Shown here one piece after another: positions 8,773 to 15,660 of a stretch of DNA of 39,082 nucleotides (within the stretch, counting starts at the first letter, position 1; every line of letters begins with the position of its first letter). This DNA comes from JBOGEN01 sp050743265 (lineage in GTDB: Bacteria > Actinomycetota > Actinomycetes > JBOGEN01). The notes under the pieces were generated by a model, which worked only from the letters and a program-made list of their open reading frames with translations, made no database searches and was not told where the DNA came from. The translations under genes were made by a program, and so were the position numbers. The stretch covers positions 1 to 39,082 of the forward strand of contig JBOGEN010000209.1 in assembly GCA_050743265.1 (NCBI GenBank). The letters are read 5' to 3'.

Positions 8773-9972
8773 ATGGCGAGGACGGCGCGGGACGCGGGCC
8801 GGGACACCGGCCGGCGGCTGCGAGGGGTCGACGCGGCACGCGGGGTCGCGCTGCTCGGCATGATGTCCGTGCACGTGATGCCGGCGGTCGGGGACGACGG
8901 CGGCACCACCACCGCGCACCTGCTCATGAGCGGGCGGGCAGCCGCCCTGTTCGCCGTCCTCGCCGGAGTGGGCCTGGCGCTTGCGACCGGCGGGACGCGT
9001 CCCCCCTCCGGGCTCGAGCTGAAGGCCGCCCGTCGTGCCCTGGTCGCTCGAGCCGGCATCGTGGCGTTCGTCGGATGCACGCTGGGCCTCGTCGAGACGC
9101 CGGCGGCGATCATCCTCGTCTACTACGGCGTGTTCTTCGTGGTCGTGCTGCCGTTCCTCGGGCTGAGGCTCCGCGTGCTCGTCGTTCTCGCGGTGGGGGC
9201 CGCTGTCGTCGTCCCCGTGCTGAGCCATCTGGCACGCCAGGTCCTCGACCCGCCCACACGCACCAACCCCACCTTCGACGCGCTGGAGCACCCGGGTCGG
9301 CTGCTGTCCGAGCTCACGCTCACCGGCTACTACCCCGCTCTGCCCTGGCTCGCGTACCTGCTCACCGGGCTCGCCGTCGGGCGGCTCGTCCTGCGCTCGT
9401 CACGCGTCGCCGTCGGGCTGGTCGGCGTCGGGCTTGCGCTCGCGGTCGGTGCCAAGGCGCTGTCCTGGCTGCTGCTGCATCCGCTCGGCGGGCTGGACCG
9501 GCTCGCCACTGCTGTGCCCCCGGGCTCGAGCGTCGAGACGTACGGCCTGGACCGCTCGCTGGAGATCGGGCTGTTCGGCACGACGCCGACGACGTCCTGG
9601 TGGTGGCTCGGCGTGTCCGCGCCACACGCGTCCACCGCGCTCGACCTCGCCCACACGACGGGGACGTCACTCGCCGTGCTCGGGGTGGCCCTGCTGGTCA
9701 GCCGCGTCGTCCGGCTGCCGCTGCCGCCGCTGGCCGCCGCGGGCAGCATGACGCTCACCCTCTACAGCCTCCACGTGGTCGCGCTTGGCCAGGGCTGGGG
9801 TCCCGACGACCCGACCACGCTGCTCGTGGTGCACGCCGCCATCGCCCTGGTCGTGGCCAGCCTGTGGCGCCCCCTGGTGGGACGCGGCCCGCTCGAGGCC
9901 CTGGCAGCCGCGGCGGACCGCTCAGCCCGCGCCAAGGTCACGGCGGCCCACGACTCGAGTCAGGACGTGTGA
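8773..9972 (+). CDS. Heparan-alpha-glucosaminide N-acetyltransferase-like / DUF418-type membrane protein
   Basis: A 399-residue polytopic membrane protein. The N-terminus carries the family signature RLRGVDAARGVALLGMMSVHVMPAV (Asp20 to His34), known from HGSNAT/DUF1624 and related DUF418 proteins. About ten hydrophobic segments follow, and the C-terminus has GSMTLTLYSLHVVAL. Family members are thought to move acyl groups across the membrane onto sugars or envelope polymers; the substrate here is unknown. ATG 8773 is chosen because the signature begins 15 residues later; the long open frame upstream overlaps the nucleotidase and is a shadow. A weak GGAG lies 13 bases upstream. It is convergent with the second DUF3048 gene. 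Confidence 0.85.
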   Translation: MARTARDAGRDTGRRLRGVDAARGVALLGMMSVHVMPAVGDDGGTTTAHLLMSGRAAALFAVLAGVGLALATGGTRPPSGLELKAARRALVARAGIVAFVGCTLGLVETPAAIILVYYGVFFVVVLPFLGLRLRVLVVLAVGAAVVVPVLSHLARQVLDPPTRTNPTFDALEHPGRLLSELTLTGYYPALPWLAYLLTGLAVGRLVLRSSRVAVGLVGVGLALAVGAKALSWLLLHPLGGLDRLATAVPPGSSVETYGLDRSLEIGLFGTTPTTSWWWLGVSAPHASTALDLAHTTGTSLAVLGVALLVSRVVRLPLPPLAAAGSMTLTLYSLHVVALGQGWGPDDPTTLLVVHAAIALVVASLWRPLVGRGPLEALAAAADRSARAKVTAAHDSSQDV

Positions 9973-9988
9973 CGACCGGACGCCGAGG

Positions 9989-11029
9989 TCAGTGCAGGCT
10001 GACGCCCCCGCCGTCGGTCGGAGCCAGCTCGATCCACGTCCGGCCCGGCGGCACGGGCAGCGGCTCGCCGTTCGGCGTGGTGAACCGGAAGCTCGACCAC
10101 GACCTCCTCTTGTGCCAGACGGCCTTGACTGCGTGCCCCTGATGGATGAGGACGGCCCTGCCCCGGCCCCGGGTCACGGTCTCCGGGACGTAGCTCCCCG
10201 CCGGGTCGCGGTAGCCGGCGTCACGGGTGCGCACCCGGACGACGATGAGGTTGCGCGCGCGGAACTGCTGGTCGCCGTACGCCAGGCCGTTCGTCCGCAC
10301 CCAGCGGTCGCGCACGGTCAGCCGCCAGCCCGTGGTGTGCGCCGGGGAGAACCGGACCTGGGCGCGCCGGACCTTCCGTCCGGTGGGGAACGTCTCGTCG
10401 GGCTCCGCCCAGGACAGGTAGTCCTTGCGGGGGGCGCGGGCCTTCGGCGCCCTCGACACCACGCCCCACGGACGCACCATGAGGTTGTACGGAGCGGGCC
10501 GGCCGTAGTCCCGGGAGAAGCCGGGCGACCCCTCGACGCGTACGTGGACGTTCGCGCGGCGCATCGCCCTCTCGACCACGCCCGCCGCGCCGGACGCGAC
10601 GAGGATCCCGTGCGTGGGCTTGACGACACCGATGTCGGACGTCCGCTGAGACCGCACCGGTCCGATCACCCGGGGCAGCCGCGAGTGCAGGAACACGGCC
10701 AGCCGCGTCTGTCCCCCCTCGACGAGCTCCTCCACGACCAGGTCGGCGGAGCCGAGACCGCGCTGCGGGCTCGCCGAGGAGGTGTTGTCCACCTTGACGA
10801 CGAGGGCGGGCCGCTTGGGGACCTCACCCTTGGCCACCACGCGCCCGGTCAGGGGGAGGTGCGGAGGCGGCCCCGTCGGCGTCGGGGTGGGGGTCGGCGT
10901 CGGGCTGGTCGTGCTGGGCTTCGCGGACGGCTTCGCGGCGGGCTCGGAGTCCTCCGTGCAGCCCGCTGCGAGCAGGGCGGCCACGGCGGTCAGCGCGGCG
11001 GCACGCCGCATCACTCGGGTGGTGGTCAA
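9989..11029 (-). CDS. DUF3048 domain lipoprotein (YerB-like), copy 2
   Basis: A 346-residue predicted lipoprotein, paralogous to the product of 4848-5861. The lipobox is LLAAGC (Cys24). A Pro-Thr repeat linker (about 43-52) probably spans the wall. The shared blocks are RPALVVKVDNTSSASPQRGLGSADLVVEELVEGG, GPVRSQRTSD, SGAAGVVERA and PGFSRDYGRPAPYN, with DAGYRDPAGSYVPETVT in the C-terminal domain. No activity is established for this family. The TTG at 11029 has GAGGA 8 bases upstream. An ATG at 11011 is the main alternative and still gives a full signal peptide. It is convergent with the acyltransferase gene, with a 16-bp gap. Confidence 0.88.
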   Translation of the reverse strand: MTTTRVMRRAAALTAVAALLAAGCTEDSEPAAKPSAKPSTTSPTPTPTPTPTGPPPHLPLTGRVVAKGEVPKRPALVVKVDNTSSASPQRGLGSADLVVEELVEGGQTRLAVFLHSRLPRVIGPVRSQRTSDIGVVKPTHGILVASGAAGVVERAMRRANVHVRVEGSPGFSRDYGRPAPYNLMVRPWGVVSRAPKARAPRKDYLSWAEPDETFPTGRKVRRAQVRFSPAHTTGWRLTVRDRWVRTNGLAYGDQQFRARNLIVVRVRTRDAGYRDPAGSYVPETVTRGRGRAVLIHQGHAVKAVWHKRRSWSSFRFTTPNGEPLPVPPGRTWIELAPTDGGGVSLH

Positions 11030-11228
11030 GAGTGGGGTCCTCGTTCCGCGCGCGGGCAGGCCCGCTGGGGCAGACGTACGCCTCGGTGGTGACGCCGCTC
11101 GTCAGCGGTTACTCGAACGCGGACATTGTGGCGTCTACCCCTCCGCACGGTGCCGGGTGGGACCGCATTGTGACCTGCGGCTGCCGGGCCGCCACCGGGC
11201 GTGACCGCGGCTCGGCGGCGGCCAGGGT

Positions 11229-11252
11229 GCCGGGTTCGGTTCCCGACCCGGC
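11229..11252 (-). terminator. Hairpin downstream of the TipA-type regulator
   Basis: GCCGGGT (11229-11235) pairs with ACCCGGC (11246-11252); a further partial pairing extends the stem inward. It starts 18 bases past the regulator stop on the minus strand and precedes the DUF3048 gene promoter region. No T tract is present. Confidence 0.5.
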
Positions 11253-11270
11253 CGGGGCGGCCCGGCCACC

Positions 11271-11708
11271 TCACCCCTGCTGGACGCGGTCGGCGTTCGC
11301 GTGGATCGCGTCCCGGACGAACTGCGCCAGCCCTGGCGCCTGCGCCTCGTACGTCGCGGTGAAGCGCGGGTCGCTCGCGTGCATGTCGCCCAGGCCGCGG
11401 TGCATTCCGGGGCCGCAGGGGTAGAACCAGCGGTCGATGAGCAGCCGGGCCTCCTCGGCGGCCTCCATCGACTCCGGGTCCCCCGGGGGCAGGCCGGCCG
11501 CGTGGGCCGCGGCGAGGCGGCGGGTCACGGCCTCCTGCTCTGCCTTCATCTGCAGCCAGGCGTCCTTGGTGTACTGCGCCGTGCGACGTTGCGACTCGCG
11601 GTACGCCTCCGTGTCGCCCCAGCGCCCCTGCGCCTCGGCCGCGTGCTCGGTGGGGTCGTGGCCCCCGAACACCTCGACCATCTCGTGCGGGTCCAGGTTG
11701 ATGCCCAT
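11271..11708 (-). other. Probable internal translation product: free TipAS-like ligand-binding domain
   Basis: In-frame ATG at codon 114 (11706-11708) of the regulator, opening MGINLDPHEMVEVFG. A GGAGG (minus strand, 11717-11721) lies exactly 8 bases upstream, a better ribosome site than that of the full gene. The product would be 145 residues lacking the DNA-binding domain. In S. lividans, tipA is known to make both TipAL and an independently initiated TipAS from a homologous position. That this happens here is inferred. Confidence 0.6.
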
Positions 11709-12047
11709 CTGCCGTGCCTCCATCGCTCGTTCGACGGCGGCGACGATCCGCTGCAGGCGCTCCAGCCGGTGCGTCAGCAGCGCGTGCTGGCGCCGGAGGT
11801 GGTCGAGCGGGTCGACCTGCTCGTCCGCCATGATCGTCGCGATCTCGAAGAGGGAGAAGCCGAGCTCCCGGTAGCACAGGACGCGCTGCAGGCGCTCCAG
11901 GTCGGCGTCGGCGTACCGGCGGTAGCCGGACGGCGTACGCCCGCCCGGGGACAGCAGCCCGATCTCGTCGTAGTGGTGCAGCGTGCGCACCGTGACGCCG
12001 CCGAGCCGGGCCACCTCGCCGACGGCGTAGCCGGACGACCTGCTCAT
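11271..12047 (-). CDS. MerR-family transcriptional regulator of the TipA (TipAL) type
   Basis: A 258-residue multidrug-sensing activator. Residues 7-75 are the MerR winged helix (YAVGEVARLGGVTVRTLHHYDEIGLL, GYRRY), about 76-113 form the dimerisation helix, and about 114-258 form the TipAS antibiotic-binding domain. A YPCG-xx-MH segment places Cys211 where TipA of Streptomyces lividans carries the Cys that links thiopeptides covalently (position recalled, not aligned). An internal ATG at codon 114 has its own GGAGG, so a separate TipAS form is likely. The start is ATG 12047, just behind a MerR-type promoter. It is divergent from an MFS transporter, a likely target. The inducer is unknown. Confidence 0.93.
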   Translation of the reverse strand: MSRSSGYAVGEVARLGGVTVRTLHHYDEIGLLSPGGRTPSGYRRYADADLERLQRVLCYRELGFSLFEIATIMADEQVDPLDHLRRQHALLTHRLERLQRIVAAVERAMEARQMGINLDPHEMVEVFGGHDPTEHAAEAQGRWGDTEAYRESQRRTAQYTKDAWLQMKAEQEAVTRRLAAAHAAGLPPGDPESMEAAEEARLLIDRWFYPCGPGMHRGLGDMHASDPRFTATYEAQAPGLAQFVRDAIHANADRVQQG

Positions 12048-12068
12048 GGCCTCTCATCTTCCACGGGG

Positions 12069-12099
12069 AGGGTAGAGCCTCACGTTACGTGACGGTCAA
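12069..12099 (-). promoter_or_regulatory. MerR-type promoter and operator of the TipA-like gene
   Basis: On the minus strand, a -35 TTGACC (12094-12099) and a -10 TACCCT (12069-12074) are separated by exactly 19 bp. The spacer holds a palindrome, TCACGTTACGTGA on the plus strand (12080-12092). Elongated 19-20-bp spacers centred on a palindrome are the hallmark of MerR-family promoters, and S. lividans ptipA has the same layout with a closely similar CCTCACG/CGTGAGG operator. The -10 ends 22 bases before the ATG at 12047, giving a leader of about 15 bases. Confidence 0.8.
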
Positions 12100-12208
12100 G
12101 AGCCGCGATCCACGCTGTCTGTCCGGGCGGGACGGGTTTCACCCCACCTGTGGGCGGTACGCATGAAGTGACCGTTCGATGACCTTCCGTGAAGGAGGCC
12201 GGCCACCC

Positions 12209-13573
12209 ATGGCCGCAGCAGCACCTGCCCCCACCGAGGATGTCGACCCGTCGCGCCTGCGACGTGCGATCGGCGCCTCGGCGATCGGCAACGCGACCGA
12301 GTGGTTCGACTACGGGGTCTACGCGTTCGTGGCGACGTACATCGGCGCCGCCTTCTTCCCGGACGCCGACCCCGCCGCACAGACGCTGTTCAGCCTCGTC
12401 GGGTTCGCGGTGTCGTTCCTGTTCCGTCCGCTGGGCGGGCTGGTCTGGGGACCGCTCGGCGACCGCATCGGCCGGCAGCGCGTCCTCGCGACAACGATCG
12501 TGCTGATGTCCGGGGCGACGTTCCTGATGGGCCTGCTGCCCACGTACGCCTCGATCGGCGTGACGGCCCCGATCCTGCTCTTCGCACTCCGTGTCGTGCA
12601 GGGCTTCTCCGCGGGCGGTGAGTACTGCGGTGCGGCGACGTTCATGGCCGAGTACTCGCCGGACCGCCGCCGCGGGTTCTTCGGCAGCTTCCTCGAGTTC
12701 GGCACGATGGCCGGCTTCACGCTCGGGGCCGTCGTCGTCCTCTTCGTCGAGTTCGTGGTCGGCAAGGACGCGATGGGTGAGTGGGGCTGGCGCCTCCCGT
12801 TCCTCGTCGCCGGTCCGCTCGGCCTCGTCGGGCTGTACCTGCGGACCCGGCTCGACGACACCCCGGTGTTCCGCCAGCTCGAGCAGGAGGGCGGCACGGA
12901 ACGGCGCTCGTCCGCCCAGCTCAAGGACCTCATGCAGTACTGGCGTCCGCTGGCCACGCTCGGCGGCCTGGTCGTCGTCCTCAACGTCACCTACTACACG
13001 CTGCTCAGCTACATGCCGACCTACCTCGAGCAGCAGGTCGGACTGAGCTCCCAGGCGTCGCTCACCCTGATCATCATCGGCCAGGTCGGCCTCATGGTGA
13101 TGATCCCCTTCTCCGGCGGGCTCTCGGACCGCGTCGGGCGCAAGCCGCTGTGGTGGGTGTCGATCGTCGGCCTCTTCGTCCTGGCCGTGCCGATGTACAT
13201 GCTCATGGCGGTGAGCTTCGGGCTGGCCATCGTCGGCTTCGCGGTGCTCGGCGTGCTGTACGTGCTGCAGCTGAGCACGATCTCGGCGACGTTCCCCGCC
13301 ATGTTCCCGACCCACGTACGGGTAGCCGGCGTGGCGATCGCGTACAACGTATCCACTGCGCTGTTCGGGGGCACGGCTCCGGCGGTCAACGAGTGGCTCA
13401 TCAAGGTGACCGGCAACGACCTGATGCCGGCGTACTACATGATGGCCGCCTGCATCGTCGGCGGAGCCTCCTTGTTGTTCGTCCGGGAGACGGCCGGGGC
13501 CTCGATCCGCGGACGGGGCGTACCCGGCGTGGACACCGAGCCGGAGCCGGTGGCGGCGGCGCGGACGACCTGA
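12209..13573 (+). CDS. MFS transporter, metabolite:H+ symporter (MHS/ProP-like) family
   Basis: A 454-residue major facilitator with about 12 membrane segments. The N-terminus GNATEWFDYGVYAF and the loop motif GDRIGRQR (motif A), followed by RVVQGFSAGGEYCGAATFMAEYSP, are typical of the MHS family (ProP, ShiA and KgtP relatives). These import small organic acids or compatible solutes with protons; some relatives are annotated as exporters, and the substrate cannot be told here. ATG 12209 is preferred, with GAAGGAGG 10 bases upstream; an in-frame ATG at 12179 lacks a ribosome site. A 5-bp stem (CCTTC/GAAGG, 12183-12195) overlaps that ribosome site. It is divergent from the TipA-type regulator. 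Confidence 0.9.
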   Translation: MAAAAPAPTEDVDPSRLRRAIGASAIGNATEWFDYGVYAFVATYIGAAFFPDADPAAQTLFSLVGFAVSFLFRPLGGLVWGPLGDRIGRQRVLATTIVLMSGATFLMGLLPTYASIGVTAPILLFALRVVQGFSAGGEYCGAATFMAEYSPDRRRGFFGSFLEFGTMAGFTLGAVVVLFVEFVVGKDAMGEWGWRLPFLVAGPLGLVGLYLRTRLDDTPVFRQLEQEGGTERRSSAQLKDLMQYWRPLATLGGLVVVLNVTYYTLLSYMPTYLEQQVGLSSQASLTLIIIGQVGLMVMIPFSGGLSDRVGRKPLWWVSIVGLFVLAVPMYMLMAVSFGLAIVGFAVLGVLYVLQLSTISATFPAMFPTHVRVAGVAIAYNVSTALFGGTAPAVNEWLIKVTGNDLMPAYYMMAACIVGGASLLFVRETAGASIRGRGVPGVDTEPEPVAAARTT

Positions 13574-13627
13574 GCCTGTGACCCGCCGCCGGTGCGGCTG
13601 TCGGTGCCGGCTGGCAGAGTGCGACGG

Positions 13628-14308
13628 GTGAGCCGACCACGTGCCAGGCCACTCCGGGTGTGCCTCGAGACCGGCACCAAGCGCACGTTCGCGAGCGCGC
13701 TGGACTGGCCGGGCTGGGCCCGGTCAGGCAAGGGCGACGAGGCTGCGCTCGAGGCACTCGCCTCGTACCTCCCCCGGTACGCCCCGGTGGCGGTGGAGGC
13801 CGGGCTCAGCCTGCCCCAGCACGCGGCCGCGGCCTTCGACATCGTCGAGCGCCTCCCCGGCAACGCCACGACGGACTTCGGCGCCCCCGGCGTCGTCGCG
13901 GACGCCGATGCCGAGCCGGTTGCCGCGAAGGAGGCGACCCGCCAGGCCGCTCTCCTGGAGGCGTCGTGGCGGGCGTTCGACCGGATCGCCGCCGGCGCCC
14001 CGGAGTCGCTGCGCAAGGGCCCCCGGGGCGGGGGGCGTGACACGAGCAAGATCGTCGGGCACGTCGTGGAGGCCGAGCGGTCGTACGCCCGCACACTGGG
14101 CCTGCGGCTCGCTCCTTACGCGGCTGACGACGCCGAGGCGCTCGCCGAGGCACGCGAGGCGCTGCTCGAGGTGCTGCGTGCGTCGTCCGACGGCAAGCCG
14201 CTCACGCCGAAGGGCTGGCCCCGGCGGTACGCGGTTCGCCGCATCGCCTGGCACGTCCTCGACCACGCCTGGGAGATCGAGGACCGCAGCGACCCTGCAC
14301 CGCCCTGA
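13628..14308 (+). CDS. Conserved hypothetical protein, possibly DinB-like
   Basis: A 226-residue soluble protein. The N-terminal ~70 residues (VCLETGTKRTFASALDWPGWARSGKGDEAALEALASYLPRY) resemble a HicB-like beta-alpha segment. The rest is helical: ASWRAFDRIAAGAPESLRKGPRGGGRD, then HVVEAERSYARTLGLRL and a terminal WHVLDHAWEIEDR. The spaced His residues and four-helix pattern suggest the DinB/YfiT metal-binding superfamily, but this is a fold-level impression. GTG 13628 is chosen because it begins the conserved-looking block; no strong ribosome site is visible, and an earlier in-frame start at 13592 is possible. It is convergent with the NYN gene (33-bp gap). Confidence 0.7.
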   Translation: MSRPRARPLRVCLETGTKRTFASALDWPGWARSGKGDEAALEALASYLPRYAPVAVEAGLSLPQHAAAAFDIVERLPGNATTDFGAPGVVADADAEPVAAKEATRQAALLEASWRAFDRIAAGAPESLRKGPRGGGRDTSKIVGHVVEAERSYARTLGLRLAPYAADDAEALAEAREALLEVLRASSDGKPLTPKGWPRRYAVRRIAWHVLDHAWEIEDRSDPAPP

Positions 14309-14341
14309 GCCGGGGCGCGGGGGCAGCGTCGCGAGCGCTCC

Positions 14342-14908
14342 CTAGAGGAAGTGGACCGGGTCGAAGGACTCGAGCGGGATGATCCGCACGCGGGGCAGCG
14401 GGGCGTTGAAGCAGCGGACCTGGTCCTCGAGGTCGAACGTCACCAGCCCCGCTCCGGTGAGCTCACCGAACTGCAGGCTGACGAACTCGCGGAAGCCGAG
14501 CACGCCCACCCGTCGTTCCGACCCGAGCAGGGCGCTCATCTGCGGCACGAAGTCCCCGTCGTGGCTGGCGAGCAGGACGTCGCCCTCGCGCTCGCGCAAC
14601 GCGTCCAGGGTGCGCTGGATGCCGATGTCGACGACCTTGTCGCTGCCACTGCCGGCGAGCGGGATCGGGCGGTAGTCCAGGGCGAGCAGGGCCTGGACGA
14701 ACGAGGTCGGCAGCGCCCCCGAGGAGGCGTTGAGGAAGAACAGGGCCTTGACCGGCTGCCCCCACACCTCCTGGGCGAAGTCGCGGACACGCTCCCAGCG
14801 GGGCCGCTCCTCCGGGTTGGGCCGGCGGCCCAGGACGTTGGACCCCAGGGTCGCGTCGATGTTCTCGCCGTCGACGAGCAGGTACGTCACGCCCTCGCAG
14901 TCCGCCAC
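14342..14908 (-). CDS. NYN domain-containing putative nuclease (DUF88/LabA-like)
   Basis: A 188-residue protein with a PIN-like NYN fold. Conserved acidic positions are visible in YLLVDGENID (Asp14, Glu16), in KVVDIGIQRTLDAL and in LLASHDGDFVPQ. This is the usual NYN arrangement for a metal-dependent RNase active site. No extra domain is present; the C-terminal ~40 residues (GLVTFDLEDQVRCFNAPLPRVRII) are specific to a subfamily. Substrate and partners are unknown. It lies directly upstream of trmB on the same strand with 33 bp between, near a Ski2-like helicase. RNA metabolism is therefore a contextual guess. Confidence 0.85.
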   Translation of the reverse strand: MADCEGVTYLLVDGENIDATLGSNVLGRRPNPEERPRWERVRDFAQEVWGQPVKALFFLNASSGALPTSFVQALLALDYRPIPLAGSGSDKVVDIGIQRTLDALREREGDVLLASHDGDFVPQMSALLGSERRVGVLGFREFVSLQFGELTGAGLVTFDLEDQVRCFNAPLPRVRIIPLESFDPVHFL

Positions 14909-14941
14909 GGCGGCAACCCTACGGGTCAGCGGGTCGTACGG

Positions 14942-15619
14942 TCAGTGACGGCGCGCGACGACGTCCTGCGCCGGCCGGCCCTCCTCGACCCCCCGCTGCT
15001 CGAAGCGCGTCACCGGGCGCCACGGCACGTCGTCCGTGAGCGAGAAGGCCTCGTGCCCGCCCAGGACGGCGCGGAGGGCCTCGGCGTACGGGGCCCAGTC
15101 GGTGGCCAGGTGGAGCAGGGCCCCGGGGACCAGGCGCCGGGCCAGCAGGTCGCAGAACGCGGGCGTGACGAGGCGGCGCTTGCGGTGCCGGGTCTTCGGC
15201 CAGGGGTCGGGGAAGAACGCCCGGACCTCGGCCAGCGAGCCGGGCCCGAGCATGTCCGCGAGGAGCACCCGGGCGTCCCCCTGGGCGACCCGGACGTGGC
15301 CGAGCCCGCGCTCGTCGACCTGGCGCAGCAGGCTGCCCAGTCCGGGCGTGTGGACGTCCACGGCGAGCAGGTCGCGCTCGGGCTCGGCCTCCGCCATCAG
15401 GGCCGTGGCCTCCCCCATGCCGCAGCCGATCTCGAGGACGAGCGGGGCAGTCCGGCCGAAGAGGACCTCCAGGTCGAGCGGCCGCCCGTCCACCGGGACG
15501 CCGTAGAGCGGCCACAGGCGTGCCAGCGCGTCCGCCTGGCCGCGCGTCACCCGGCCCTGGCGCGCCTTGTACGTCGGGACGCGTGGGACGCCCTCGGGAG
15601 GCGAACTGGTCACGCTCAC
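14942..15619 (-). CDS. trmB: tRNA (guanine-N7-)-methyltransferase
   Basis: A 225-residue TrmB, which methylates G46 in the tRNA variable loop using S-adenosylmethionine. The SAM site is VLEIGCGMGEATALMAE, an acidic residue ends the next strand (LLAVDVHTPG), and the TrmB hallmark FFPDPWPKTRHRKRRLV is intact. The length is normal. GTG 15619 is chosen, with a second GTG two codons in; neither has a clear ribosome site, and an ACAATT five bases upstream of GTG 15619 could be a -10 giving a leaderless mRNA. It is divergent from the Ski2-like helicase with only 41 bp between the starts. Confidence 0.92.
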   Translation of the reverse strand: MSVTSSPPEGVPRVPTYKARQGRVTRGQADALARLWPLYGVPVDGRPLDLEVLFGRTAPLVLEIGCGMGEATALMAEAEPERDLLAVDVHTPGLGSLLRQVDERGLGHVRVAQGDARVLLADMLGPGSLAEVRAFFPDPWPKTRHRKRRLVTPAFCDLLARRLVPGALLHLATDWAPYAEALRAVLGGHEAFSLTDDVPWRPVTRFEQRGVEEGRPAQDVVARRH

Positions 15620-15660
15620 CCGGCAATTGTCCCGCACCCGTCAGGCACGATGGCAGGACC

